NCBI GenBank assembly: GCA_009784305.1 | Contig: WRBZ01000041.1 | Span: forward strand, 1-7,115 | Reading direction: 5' to 3' | DNA: 7,115 nucleotides | From: Synergistaceae bacterium | GTDB taxonomy: Bacteria > Synergistota > Synergistia > Synergistales > Aminobacteriaceae | Shown: piece by piece, positions 1 through 6,282 of the stretch | How positions within the stretch are numbered: position 1 is the stretch's first letter | Layout of the letters: each line of letters opens with the position of its first letter | Notes under the pieces: model-generated | Told to the model about the DNA's origin: nothing | What the model saw: the letters and a program-made list of their open reading frames with translations, nothing else | Database searches by the model: none | Made by a program: the position numbers and the translations under genes

Positions 1-2360
1 CCAATCCTTATCATGGAACCCGGCCGGGCGCGCTTTGGCACGCCGCATCTCCGGAGGCGCTCAGGCTCATGATCGAGTCAGGCGCGGACGTGAACGCGCA
101 AGACGCGGCGGGCTGGACTACCTTGCACCATATAGCCTACTACCACGACGACGAATATTATTTCAACCCCAACACCATGTTGCAAATTCTTCTGGACTCG
201 GGGGCTGACATCAACGCGCGCGGCAGGTACGGGGTGACCCCTCTGATGTCGGCGGCGATGAACTACGGTTCCTATTGTTGGAATGCTGAAACATTCAGCT
301 TTCTTCTGAAAAGCGGCGCCGATTTCCACGCGCTTGATGACCGCGGCAACGGTGTATGGTATTGGATGACCTGGTACTGGTGCGGTGACGACCACAAACT
401 CGATAAATTCACTTATCAGGAAATACTTTTCGAGCTGTATCGCTCCGTTCAATCAGAGAAGGCTAAAGCCGAAGGGTTGGAGGAAACAAGCGGCTCAACC
501 TCTCTAACAGCTGATAAAGACGGTCGAGCGCTCATTTCAAATAAATGTGGCGAGGTTGGCGAGGTCGTAAAATTTCTCATTGCCAATGGCGCACATCCGG
601 GACTCATGCGACTGGAAAGGTCTAAAGAAAACGCACACAGAATGACGGATGATCTGCAGAAATTAAGATTGAAACCCGGCCGCCTTTTCAAAGGCGTATT
701 CAGCGAAAACAGCGCGGGGGCAATTGCGAACGCCGTCAAAAACAATTTGGATTTGTCCCTTGAGGACGAGGACGGGGAAAGTTTTCTGGAAGCCGCGATG
801 CGGTATGGCGCGTCGGAGGTCGTGCAGGCCTGCGTGGACAGGGGTATAAACGTAAATAAATACGGGGACTGTACAGTAGCTTATAAAAGAGTGTGTCCAC
901 TGCACACGGCTATCAAGGCCTATAACGCCGACGCCGTTGAAGTTCTGCTGAAAGCCGGAGTTGACCTGGAAACGGTGAACGAAGTTCCCTGGCACGAACA
1001 GATAAATATTTTCCCCGAGGGGATCGATGGAAATGAAGAGGCGAAAGAACTCAAACGCCGCCTTGACGCCGGCGCGAAGATACTGCGAATGCTGCATGAG
1101 GCAGGGGCTCGCGTCCCGACCGCCGGGGGCGCGGAACTGACCTATGTACATTTTGGGTATAGTGATAACAGAGAATTTCGTTCTCTTCAACACTACATAT
1201 TGCGAAAACGGTATCAGAAACAGAAAAAGGGAGTTGATTACGAAGAGGCTGTAATGGTGCTCAGGCGCGCAGCTTCTCCGAAGGCTCTCAAACTACTTAT
1301 CGACGCGGGAACCGACATAAATGCGCGTGATCATACAGGTTGTACGGCAATGCACAGGTTGGCGGACGACTGGGGCAGATATTTCGATTCATGCGCAATG
1401 CTGAAAGTTTTAATCGACGCAGGGGCGAATGTCAACGCCCGCGACGACGAAGGCTTGACTCCACTTAAGTTGCTGGCCAGCTATGCAATAACTCACCCTC
1501 ACGCTCTGGAAGCGATCAAATATCTTGTGATGGCCGGAGCGGATATCGAGGCCAAGGGCAATACATCATCCGTATACTACTGGTTAGAGACCAGTATGAT
1601 AAATACATCATGGAAAAATCCGCTGCTAAGAAATCTCTTCGATGCAATCGTAGAAATTTTCGGCTCGAAAAATCAAAAGAAAGATGAAGGATTTGCCCGG
1701 AGAAAGGCTGACTTAGATCTTATGACGGTCGCCTGCTGGGGGGGCGCAGTGGAGATCGAATCAGCGCTGTCGCGCGGGGCAGACGTTAACGCGCGAAGCG
1801 AGTATGGGTACACGCCCTTGATGTTCGCCGCCGCCTTCAACACAAAGGACGCGGTTCAATTTCTTATCGGCAAGGGAGCGGACATAAACGCGCGGGGCAA
1901 GGGAAAAAGTGAAACAGCCCTGATACTTGCTTGTATGCGCGATTGGCGCGATCACCGCCGCTCGTATACTACGGATGTTGTCCGTGCGCTGATAGAGGCA
2001 GGGGCGGATGTAAACGCCTGTGACGATTGCGGCAACACTCCGCTCTTATTGGTTGCCCGCGCATGTGATGCGGACGAGCTTGCCGTTATTCTCATCGAAG
2101 CCGGCGCTGACATCAATGCGAAGAACAAATACGGCAATACAGCTCTGAAAGAAGCAATGTGTTCTTTTATGCGTTACTATTTTCATCATTTAAAGGTAGC
2201 GAGGGCTCTCTTTGCCGCCGGCGCCGACCCGAGGTGTTTTTTCGACGACGAATGCGAAGACAAAGAACAAGAAGACGAAGATATCGGCAACGTCGATGAC
2301 GAAGAAAGCGATGAAAGTGATTTTCAGGTTTGTCTGCGCCAATTCGGATTGAAGGTTTGA
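1..2360 (+). CDS. Large ankyrin-repeat protein, 5'-truncated by window edge
   Basis: The reading frame is open from the first complete codon (position 3) to the TGA at 2358-2360. The ATG at 69 is not the real start: codons 42-68 encode AASPEALRL, the helical part of an ankyrin unit that ends in the GADVNA just after 69. The visible part is 785 residues. Counting from the ATG at 69, ankyrin unit ends (GADxNA-like) occur near residues 5, 45, 83, 174, 259, 297, 346, 414, 452, 490, 570, 603, 645, 679 and 718, so about 15 units. Longer non-consensus stretches lie at about 94-165, 180-235, 305-400 and 500-550. The last 40 residues carry a strongly acidic segment (about 726-751). No membrane segment or enzymatic domain is visible. 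Ankyrin repeats mediate protein-protein binding; the partner and cell location are unknown. A possible signal peptide would lie outside the window. The next gene begins 44 nt downstream on the same strand. Confidence 0.93.
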   Translation, partial: NPYHGTRPGALWHAASPEALRLMIESGADVNAQDAAGWTTLHHIAYYHDDEYYFNPNTMLQILLDSGADINARGRYGVTPLMSAAMNYGSYCWNAETFSFLLKSGADFHALDDRGNGVWYWMTWYWCGDDHKLDKFTYQEILFELYRSVQSEKAKAEGLEETSGSTSLTADKDGRALISNKCGEVGEVVKFLIANGAHPGLMRLERSKENAHRMTDDLQKLRLKPGRLFKGVFSENSAGAIANAVKNNLDLSLEDEDGESFLEAAMRYGASEVVQACVDRGINVNKYGDCTVAYKRVCPLHTAIKAYNADAVEVLLKAGVDLETVNEVPWHEQINIFPEGIDGNEEAKELKRRLDAGAKILRMLHEAGARVPTAGGAELTYVHFGYSDNREFRSLQHYILRKRYQKQKKGVDYEEAVMVLRRAASPKALKLLIDAGTDINARDHTGCTAMHRLADDWGRYFDSCAMLKVLIDAGANVNARDDEGLTPLKLLASYAITHPHALEAIKYLVMAGADIEAKGNTSSVYYWLETSMINTSWKNPLLRNLFDAIVEIFGSKNQKKDEGFARRKADLDLMTVACWGGAVEIESALSRGADVNARSEYGYTPLMFAAAFNTKDAVQFLIGKGADINARGKGKSETALILACMRDWRDHRRSYTTDVVRALIEAGADVNACDDCGNTPLLLVARACDADELAVILIEAGADINAKNKYGNTALKEAMCSFMRYYFHHLKVARALFAAGADPRCFFDDECEDKEQEDEDIGNVDDEESDESDFQVCLRQFGLKV
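36..2140 (+). repeat. Two related ankyrin super-modules within the protein (period about 409 residues)
   Basis: This is a protein-level repeat. The segment starting at codon 42 (AASPEALRLMIESGADVNA) matches the one starting at 1269 (AASPKALKLLIDAGTDINA) at 12 of 19 positions, including the ASP triplet that is not part of the ankyrin consensus. The resemblance continues in the same order in both copies: a unit with LHHIA or MHRLA and a Y-F pair, a GADINA or GANVNA unit with TPL, a GADFHA or GADIEA unit, an aromatic stretch (VWYW or VYYW), and a charged helical linker. DNA identity is low, so the duplication is old. The outer bounds of the second copy are approximate. Confidence 0.7.
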
Positions 2361-2386
2361 GCCTGTCTTAAGCATTTTCCCATAAT
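2357..2386 (+). promoter_or_regulatory. Possible promoter for the 155-residue gene
   Basis: TTGAGC (2357-2362) and CATAAT (2381-2386) are 18 bp apart, matching the sigma-70 consensus at 4 of 6 and 5 of 6 positions. Transcription would start near 2393, at the Shine-Dalgarno sequence, leaving almost no leader. That and the overlap with the ankyrin stop codon make it uncertain. The gene may instead be read through from the ankyrin gene, since no terminator lies between them. Confidence 0.25.
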
Positions 2387-2404
2387 GGTCTCAAGGAAGG
2401 TTGC

Positions 2405-2872
2405 GTGTTCATGCTTAAGAATTTGATATTGGAGTATCAAGCACACTATTACGGGCTTGAGGCGAAAAATGATAAGCCTGATAAGTCATGGCTTAACATA
2501 GAATATAACGTACGTGGTTTGAATGCATTGAAAGAAATCCAAGATGCCTATATTTTCAAAAATACCATCGATTTAGAAGTTATTGTTGAAGGTATAACGG
2601 ACTACAGCGAGCGTCTGTATCAAATAACGACAAAAACTACAAGAGGAAGAAGAAACTATATAGAGTTATCTATTTGTTTTTCAGGTGGTAACACATACGG
2701 CGACGTAGATTCTACTTATTGCAGCGATTATGACGAGGGACTCGGCGTTTATTTGTGGGAAGACGTCAAAAGTATAATTTTAAAATCCAGAAATATAGGA
2801 CATCTATGCAGGCTGAGAAAAAAATTTTTAGAGGGGCACGAGGTAAAAGGCTTGATGGAATTATGGGGCTAA
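2405..2872 (+). CDS. Hypothetical protein, about 155 residues, family not recognised
   Basis: I do not recognise this protein. It appears soluble and mixed alpha/beta, with no signal peptide, membrane segment or metal-binding motif. An acidic patch (DVDSTYCSDYDEG) lies near residues 99-111, followed by a basic helix (about 123-145) ending in MELWG. The Shine-Dalgarno AAGGAAGG (2393-2400) serves either the GTG at 2405 (4 nt away, 155 residues) or the ATG at 2411 (10 nt away, 153 residues); I cannot decide. The gene is clearly more AT-rich than the ankyrin gene and the ABC operon, with many AAA, AAT and ATA codons, which hints at separate origin. It follows the ankyrin gene by 44 nt in the same direction, so co-expression is plausible. 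A small accessory or immunity-like protein is one guess, with no motif support. Confidence 0.75.
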   Translation: MFMLKNLILEYQAHYYGLEAKNDKPDKSWLNIEYNVRGLNALKEIQDAYIFKNTIDLEVIVEGITDYSERLYQITTKTTRGRRNYIELSICFSGGNTYGDVDSTYCSDYDEGLGVYLWEDVKSIILKSRNIGHLCRLRKKFLEGHEVKGLMELWG

Positions 2873-2899
2873 GAGTCGAGATTATAAGCTGCGTCACTT

Positions 2900-3052
2900 A
2901 TGATTTCTCCGTCTCTGGCCAAAATTGTGAGGGGTTGTTATTGCTATGGTCGTCTACCTTTTGAAATTGAGGATGAGGTTAAGAATATGGGAATTATTGA
3001 AAAACGTGTCAACAGAAAGGAGTTGGCTGGTTCATGTTTGTTAAGCCTTTGA
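2900..3052 (+). CDS. Doubtful 50-residue ORF or gene remnant
   Basis: An ATG at 2900 opens a 50-codon frame ending with TGA at 3050-3052, in the same frame as the preceding gene but after two in-frame TAA codons (2870 and 2885). The translation looks protein-like: a CYCYGRLPFEIEDEV stretch, then a charged helix around EKRVNRKEL. There is no Shine-Dalgarno sequence before the ATG, so this may be the end of a decayed gene rather than an active one. It lies in the AT-rich stretch between the 155-residue gene and the tRNA unit. No family recognised. Confidence 0.25.
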   Translation: MISPSLAKIVRGCYCYGRLPFEIEDEVKNMGIIEKRVNRKELAGSCLLSL

Positions 3053-3090
3053 GGATGATAACAGAAAGTGTTAGACAAAAGAATATTGAG

Positions 3091-3125
3091 AAAAATTTAA
3101 GGCTTCCGAGGAAATCGGAAGCCTT
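3091..3125 (-). terminator. Intrinsic terminator of tRNA-Leu, perhaps bidirectional
   Basis: A perfect 11-bp stem pairs 3099-3109 with 3115-3125 (AAGGCTTCCGA / TCGGAAGCCTT) around a 5-nt loop. On the minus strand it is followed by AAATTTTT (3098-3091), giving the U-tract expected just downstream of the tRNA. On the plus strand the following bases (GTGTTTACAATT) are less U-rich, but the hairpin could also stop transcripts from the genes to the left. Confidence 0.85.
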
Positions 3126-3136
3126 GTGTTTACAAT

Positions 3137-3223
3137 TGGTGCCCGGAAGAGGACTTGAACCTCCACAGCCTTGCGACTACCAGAACCTGAATCTGGCGCG
3201 TCTACCATTTCCGCCACCCGGGC
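3137..3223 (-). tRNA. tRNA-Leu (anticodon CAG)
   Basis: This is an 87-nt tRNA including encoded CCA. The acceptor stem pairs GCCCGGG (3223-3217) with TCCGGGC (3147-3141), with a terminal G-U pair, discriminator A, then CCA (3139-3137). The anticodon stem CCAGA/TCTGG encloses loop TTCAGGT, giving anticodon CAG, which reads CUG. The long variable arm of class II tRNAs is present (AGTC/GGCT stem). The T arm is GGAGG, loop TTCAAGT, CCTCT. The D region contains the usual GGTAGACGC. No mismatch suggests a pseudogene. It is transcribed alone, opposite in direction to its flanking genes. Confidence 0.97.
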
Positions 3224-3239
3224 AACCATAATGCAGGAA

Positions 3240-3267
3240 ATTATACAGTAGAATTCCAAGACGTCAA
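3240..3267 (-). promoter_or_regulatory. Sigma-70-type promoter of tRNA-Leu
   Basis: On the minus strand TTGACG (3267-3262) and a perfect TATAAT (3245-3240) are separated by 16 bp. Transcription would start near 3233, about 10 nt before the mature tRNA 5' end at 3223. The near-consensus boxes fit a highly expressed stable RNA. Confidence 0.85.
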
Positions 3268-3317
3268 GAGGACGGGGTTCGATTTCCATTTTTCAATTGG
3301 GATTCTTTTTCTTTCTA

Positions 3318-3346
3318 TTTTCATATAGCGCACTTGTTTTTATAAA
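3318..3346 (+). promoter_or_regulatory. Candidate promoter of the ABC transport operon
   Basis: TTTTCA (3318-3323) and TATAAA (3341-3346) are 17 bp apart, 4 of 6 and 5 of 6 matches to consensus. The 3268-3486 stretch is very AT-rich and other weak pairs can be drawn, so this is only the best candidate. It would give a leader of roughly 130 nt, divergent from the tRNA promoter. I saw no recognisable riboswitch class in the leader. Confidence 0.35.
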
Positions 3347-3431
3347 ATAAATAGGTTAAAGTATCTTATATTCGTAATTTTAAATCATCTGAAAAATAGT
3401 TAAATGCATTGCAGCACGCGTAGTTTTTAAA

Positions 3432-3460
3432 CCAGCGCTCCCGTGAATGAAGGGAGCTGG
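3432..3460 (+). promoter_or_regulatory. Leader hairpin just upstream of the binding-protein ribosome binding site
   Basis: CCAGC (3432-3436) pairs with GCTGG (3456-3460), and TCCC (3439-3442) pairs with GGGA (3452-3455), with a 2-nt bulge and a 9-nt loop. GCTCCC/GGGAGC is an alternative pairing. No U-tract follows, so it is not an intrinsic terminator. It ends 10 nt before the Shine-Dalgarno AGGAGG (3471-3476) and could affect mRNA stability or translation. Confidence 0.45.
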
Positions 3461-3483
3461 AAAATTATATAGGAGGTGTTTTT

Positions 3484-4593
3484 TTGATGGTGAAACGTTT
3501 AAGTTTTCTGTTGTTGGTTGTTTTATTACTGACGATGTCTTCGACAGCGTTTGCGGCAAAGATAGGGATCATGACGGGGACGGTTTCTCAGAACGAGGAA
3601 GAATACAGAGCCGCTGAAGAGATGATTGCGAAATATGGCAAAGACAATGTTCTTCACGTGACTTACCCGGAAAGATTCATGGACGAGCAGGAGACGACAA
3701 TCTCCCAAATCGTTTCCCTTGCTGCCGACCCTAACGTAAAGGCGATCATCGTCTGTCAGGCCGTACCTGGAACCGCAGCGGGAATCAACAAAGTGAAGGA
3801 GCTTCGCGATGACATCGCCTTCATCTGTGGAACAGTTCATGAAGAAGTTTTCATGATGGCAAGAACCGCAGATGTTCTCTTCGAGATTGATCAGCCTGGA
3901 AGAGGCACAAGCATCGTCGAGAAGGCGAAAGATATGGGCGCGAAGACATTCGTACACATTTCCTTCCCGCGCCATATGGCCATGCAATTGCTTGCACAGC
4001 GCCGTTCAATCATGGAGGAGAAATGTAAGGAATTGGGACTTGATTTCGTGTTCGTTAACGCTCCTGACCCAACCGGTGAAGGCGGAGTGGCTGGAGCCCA
4101 AATGTTTGTCCTTGAGGACACACCGCGCCAGGTCGATAAATACGGCAAGGATACGGCGTTTTTCAGTACCAACTGTGGAATGCAGGATCCATTGATCAAA
4201 TCCGTTATGAGGACAGGCGCTATCTATCCGGAACAGTGCTGCCCAAGCCCCTATCATGCACTGCCCAATGCTCTTGGTATCAGTGTTCCCCCTGATAAAG
4301 CCGGCAATGTTCCCTTTATAATTGAGGCTATTGCGGACAAAGTGCATGAAGGCAACATGGACGGTCGCATCTCAACATGGACTGCGCCCATTGCAATGTC
4401 CTTCATCCGCGCCGGAGCAGCCTACGGAATGGCTTTCGCCAACGGCGAATTCACAGAAAAGCAGGACATCGAGCGCGCCGTAGCCGCACTCAAAGAAGTG
4501 GCTGGAAACGTCAACGTTCGTCCTATAGATACCGAGAAAGCGCCCAACTACTTGCTGGTAACAGGTGAATCCATAATATTTGCCAAGAAGTAG
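3484..4593 (+). CDS. Periplasmic solute-binding protein of an ABC importer, DUF3798-like
   Basis: This is the likely ligand-capturing component of the importer encoded downstream. Residues 1-24 form a signal peptide: KR at 4-5, a leucine/valine core at 6-16, and AFA before the probable cleavage after residue 24. No lipobox cysteine is present, so the mature protein of about 345 residues should be soluble in a periplasm. The mature start KIGIMTGTVSQNEEEYRAAEE and the downstream gene order fit DUF3798 (PF12683), a family resembling type I periplasmic-binding folds; this is from memory, not a search. A BMP/Med-type binding protein is the main alternative. Six cysteines (91, 115, 181, 231, 252, 253) are many for an exported protein. 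The start is TTG at 3484, 7 nt after AGGAGG (3471-3476); ATG at 3487 is 10 nt away and possible. The ligand is unknown. Confidence 0.88.
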   Translation: MMVKRLSFLLLVVLLLTMSSTAFAAKIGIMTGTVSQNEEEYRAAEEMIAKYGKDNVLHVTYPERFMDEQETTISQIVSLAADPNVKAIIVCQAVPGTAAGINKVKELRDDIAFICGTVHEEVFMMARTADVLFEIDQPGRGTSIVEKAKDMGAKTFVHISFPRHMAMQLLAQRRSIMEEKCKELGLDFVFVNAPDPTGEGGVAGAQMFVLEDTPRQVDKYGKDTAFFSTNCGMQDPLIKSVMRTGAIYPEQCCPSPYHALPNALGISVPPDKAGNVPFIIEAIADKVHEGNMDGRISTWTAPIAMSFIRAGAAYGMAFANGEFTEKQDIERAVAALKEVAGNVNVRPIDTEKAPNYLLVTGESIIFAKK

Positions 4594-4626
4594 TGAGTTT
4601 AAAGATTAACGAGTAGATACGTTGAG

Positions 4627-4652
4627 CAGGGTTGCTGATCAAAGCAACCCTG
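4627..4652 (+). terminator. Intercistronic hairpin, likely attenuator or mRNA-stability element
   Basis: A perfect 10-bp stem pairs CAGGGTTGCT (4627-4636) with AGCAACCCTG (4643-4652) around loop GATCAA. The following TATTACACATTT is a poor U-tract, so termination should be partial. Its place between binding-protein and ATPase genes fits the usual arrangement in which the binding protein is made in excess, by partial termination or by protecting the upstream mRNA from 3' exonucleases. Confidence 0.7.
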
Positions 4653-4686
4653 TATTACACATTTAGCTATGAAAGGAGGCGATTCT

Positions 4687-6282
4687 TTGTCCGAATTAAA
4701 TCTTTCGATGAAGAACATCGCCAAAGAATATTACGGCAACCGCGTACTGAAAAACGTCTCCTTCGACCTGCCGACGGGAAACATTCTATCATTGGTGGGA
4801 GAAAACGGGGCCGGGAAATCAACGCTGATGAACATTTTGTTTGGAATGCCCGTCATCCACAATACGGGTGGTTATGATGGTGAAATATTTTTCGAGGGAA
4901 GCCCCGTTAAAATATCTTCGCCTGAAGAAGCTATGAAACTCGGCATCGGCATGGTCCACCAAGAATTCATGTTGCTGCCCGGATTTACGATCACAGAAAA
5001 CATCAAACTGAATCGCGAACTAACGCGGGAAAGCCTGCTTGGTAAAACATTCAGCTCTTCGATGAATTGGCTGGATGTACCCGCGATGCGCAGCGACGCG
5101 CGAAAAGCTCTTGACACTATCGGGCTCGGCGTGGACGAATACTTACCGGTAGCCGGCTTGCCCGTGGGGTTTATGCAGTTTGTGGAAATCGCGCGGGAGC
5201 TTGATAAGAAAAACATAAAACTTTTGGTACTTGATGAACCCACAGCCGTCCTGACCGAGTCCGAGGCTGAGAAGCTTCTTGACGCAATGAAGACGCTCGC
5301 CGCAAAAGGCATATCAATAATTTTCATCACCCACAGACTGGACGAAGTCATGAAAGTATCAAACTCAATCGTCATCCTCCGAGACGGTGAACAGGTCGCC
5401 GCTATGAAACCTTCCGATACATCTGTCGAGGCTATCGCGGAAATGATGGTAGGGCGGAAGATTGAATCAGGACAGTTGTATGCGCGACCTGATAAGGACT
5501 TTAAGGATGACCATATCCTGACTATTAGTTCATTAAACGTTAAAATGCCCGGAGAAGTGGTAAAGAACGTTTCTCTGGAGGTTCGGCGCGGCGAAATAAT
5601 GGGGATCGGCGGATTGGCCGGTCAGGGAAAAATAGGCATCGCCAACGGGATAATGGGACTTTTCCCCTCGACGGGAAATGTCGTGAAGGATGGGAAAACC
5701 ATTGAATTAAACGATACCCGCGCCGCTCTGGCGCATAATATGGCATTTGTTTCCGAGGATCGCCGCGGCACAGGATTAATGCTGGAGGACTCCATTGAGT
5801 TCAACATCATAGCGACCGCAACCCAAGCGTTCGGATATTTCATGAAAGGAAACATGTTTAAATTTCTAAACTCATCGAAGATGCGTGAACACGCGATGAA
5901 GATGATAAAGGATCTTGACATACGCTGTATGGGACCAACTCAGTACACACGGCGACTTTCCGGAGGCAATCAGCAAAAGGTATGCGTCGCACGGGCTTTG
6001 ACGCTGGGTCCGGATCTTTTGTTCGTTTCCGAGCCAACGAGAGGAATCGACGTTGGCGCTAAAAAGCTGATTCTCGATCTGCTTGTACAACTTAACAGGG
6101 AGCAGGGGCTGACTATCATAATGACTTCTTCGGAGCTTGCGGAGTTGCGCTCAATATGCGATCGCATAGTCATCATTTACGAGGGGCATGTCGAGGGCAT
6201 ACTCGTTCCCAACGACAGCGACAGAGATTTCGGGCTGATGATGGCGGGAGAATACAATCGTCATAAAGAGGGGGCTGCGTAA
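4687..6282 (+). CDS. ABC importer ATPase, two fused nucleotide-binding domains (RbsA/MglA type)
   Basis: This protein would power import with the permease encoded next. The chosen start is TTG at 4687 (531 residues): AAAGGAGG (4672-4679) lies 7 nt upstream. An upstream in-frame ATG at 4669 has no ribosome binding site and would itself encode the Shine-Dalgarno. Residues below count from the TTG. Domain 1 has Walker A GENGAGKST (38-46), a degraded signature LPVGFMQ (158-164; relatives have LSVGQ), Walker B LLVLDEPT (179-186) with its glutamate, and switch His 216. Domain 2 has a degraded Walker A GLAGQGKIG (309-317), signature LSGGNQQKV (424-432), and Walker B with Ser in place of Asp (FVSEPTRG, 446-453). 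The total length is slightly above the roughly 500 residues usual for RbsA/MglA. The sugar-type family does not prove that the ligand is a sugar. The stop codon abuts the permease ATG. Confidence 0.93.
   Translation: MSELNLSMKNIAKEYYGNRVLKNVSFDLPTGNILSLVGENGAGKSTLMNILFGMPVIHNTGGYDGEIFFEGSPVKISSPEEAMKLGIGMVHQEFMLLPGFTITENIKLNRELTRESLLGKTFSSSMNWLDVPAMRSDARKALDTIGLGVDEYLPVAGLPVGFMQFVEIARELDKKNIKLLVLDEPTAVLTESEAEKLLDAMKTLAAKGISIIFITHRLDEVMKVSNSIVILRDGEQVAAMKPSDTSVEAIAEMMVGRKIESGQLYARPDKDFKDDHILTISSLNVKMPGEVVKNVSLEVRRGEIMGIGGLAGQGKIGIANGIMGLFPSTGNVVKDGKTIELNDTRAALAHNMAFVSEDRRGTGLMLEDSIEFNIIATATQAFGYFMKGNMFKFLNSSKMREHAMKMIKDLDIRCMGPTQYTRRLSGGNQQKVCVARALTLGPDLLFVSEPTRGIDVGAKKLILDLLVQLNREQGLTIIMTSSELAELRSICDRIVIIYEGHVEGILVPNDSDRDFGLMMAGEYNRHKEGAA

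Noticed and set aside
69..71. ATG at 69 as the start of the ankyrin gene
   Set aside because: The open frame continues to the window edge and the codons before it encode the first half of the ankyrin unit completed after it.
663..1193. Minus-strand ORF of 176 codons, and others opposite the ankyrin gene
   Set aside because: They lie antisense to a clear repeat protein, show no recognisable domains and have no convincing ribosome binding sites.
1..2360. Recurring GADVNA-coding DNA as a CRISPR or DNA-level repeat array
   Set aside because: The repeats are in frame, vary in codon use and fit ankyrin protein periodicity, with no conserved spacer and repeat structure.
2755..2964. Plus-strand ORF overlapping the end of the 155-residue gene
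   Set aside because: It overlaps a better-supported gene in another frame, has a low-complexity basic translation and no clear ribosome binding site.
3034..3289. ORFs on both strands running through the tRNA-Leu gene
   Set aside because: Their translations are made of the tRNA and terminator sequence; the tRNA explains this stretch fully. The plus-strand one has a GAAAGGAG upstream, but 12 nt away.
3432..3460. Leader hairpin as an intrinsic terminator or known riboswitch
   Set aside because: No U-tract follows it, and I recognise no conserved riboswitch core such as those of TPP, SAM, purine or preQ1 types.
3526..4347. Several ORFs in other frames within the binding-protein gene
   Set aside because: They are shadows of a gene with a signal peptide, strong ribosome binding site and family-like sequence.
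4872..5375. Minus-strand ORF of 167 codons opposite the ATPase gene
   Set aside because: It is antisense to conserved ABC motifs; its serine-rich composition is typical of reverse-strand readings.
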